Source: Nitrososphaerales archaeon (lineage in GTDB: Archaea > Thermoproteota > Nitrososphaeria > Nitrososphaerales > CADDZS01). From it: DNA of 5,554 nt. The stretch lies in contig JASHXQ010000044.1 of the NCBI GenBank assembly GCA_030043455.1, positions 1 to 5,554 on the forward strand, read 5' to 3'. A model generated the notes under the pieces. It was not told where the DNA came from and ran no database searches. It saw nothing but the letters and a program-made list of their open reading frames with translations. The translations under genes and the position numbers were made by a program. The first letter of the stretch is position 1. Every line of letters begins with the position of its first letter. Of the stretch, positions 5,390-5,554 are shown one piece after another.

Positions 5390-5554
5390 CTAGTCATATG
5401 CAAACGAAGCGCGGATTTTCATATCGTCCACATCGCAAAATCTCCGGATTTTGAACTCTTCCTTGGAAAATTGCTTACCGCATTTTGGACAGCTAAAGAC
5501 AGAAGTTCGAGATGAGACCTCGGACTTTTTACCCTCCCTTTTGCGCTTCTCCGC
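5390..5554 (-). CDS. C-terminal fragment of a small zinc-ribbon/zinc-finger-like protein (5' end outside window)
   Basis: An open minus-strand frame enters from the right edge and ends at a TAG at 5390-5392, giving the last 54 residues. It begins with a Lys/Arg/Glu-rich segment (AEKRKREGKK), then a CPKCGKQF knuckle (22-29), Cys40 in RRFCD, and a short tail ending FAYD. CPxCG is the half-site of an archaeal zinc ribbon. Only three Cys are visible (22, 25, 40); the fourth ligand may lie in the missing N-terminal part or be absent. The basic segment next to a zinc knuckle would suit nucleic-acid binding, but this is inference. It is upstream of and co-directional with the D-amino-acid enzyme, with a 70-base gap. 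That it is coding is likely rather than certain, since only 165 bases are seen. Confidence 0.65.
   Translation of the reverse strand, partial: AEKRKREGKKSEVSSRTSVFSCPKCGKQFSKEEFKIRRFCDVDDMKIRASFAYD

Noticed and set aside
1..5554. CRISPR array, tRNA/rRNA gene, insertion sequence or defence system
   Set aside because: No evenly spaced repeats, cloverleaf-like sequence, rRNA-like stretch, transposase motifs or terminal inverted repeats were seen.

Overview
The window looks archaeal. Supporting signs are an F420-type luciferase-like oxidoreductase, a surface protein with a long Ser/Thr-only linker of the kind common on archaeal cell envelopes, a TTG-started gene, and TATA-like boxes at distances that fit short-leader or leaderless transcripts. 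GC content looks intermediate by eye. I lean towards an uncultivated TACK-type (Thaumarchaeota-like) archaeon, but no marker gene here settles the lineage.

Layout from left to right: (1) 1-1378, minus strand, a large secreted or membrane-anchored protein cut by the left edge, with an N-terminal hydrophobic signal/anchor, an ectodomain, a 65-residue Ser/Thr linker and the start of a second domain. (2) 1379-1688, a 310-base divergent intergenic region with a 9-bp stem-loop and probable promoters for both neighbours. (3) 1689-3080, plus strand, an amidase-signature hydrolase with an intact Ser-cisSer-Lys triad and a TTG start. (4) 3167-4183, plus strand, a luciferase-like F420-dependent oxidoreductase resembling the Adf/FGD group. 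(5) 4184-4230, a convergent gap with a strong terminator-like hairpin. (6) 4231-5319, minus strand, a PLP-dependent fold-III enzyme of the D-threonine aldolase/D-serine dehydratase family. (7) 5390-5554, minus strand, the C-terminal end of a small zinc-ribbon-like protein cut by the right edge.

The amidase and the F420 oxidoreductase are co-directional with an 86-base gap; the D-amino-acid enzyme converges on them. Amide hydrolysis, D-hydroxy-amino-acid cleavage and an F420-linked dehydrogenase could form a loose catabolic neighbourhood, but the sequence does not prove a shared pathway. I found no CRISPR array, tRNA, rRNA, insertion sequence or toxin/defence system. The least explained item is the surface protein: its folded domains match no family I can name.
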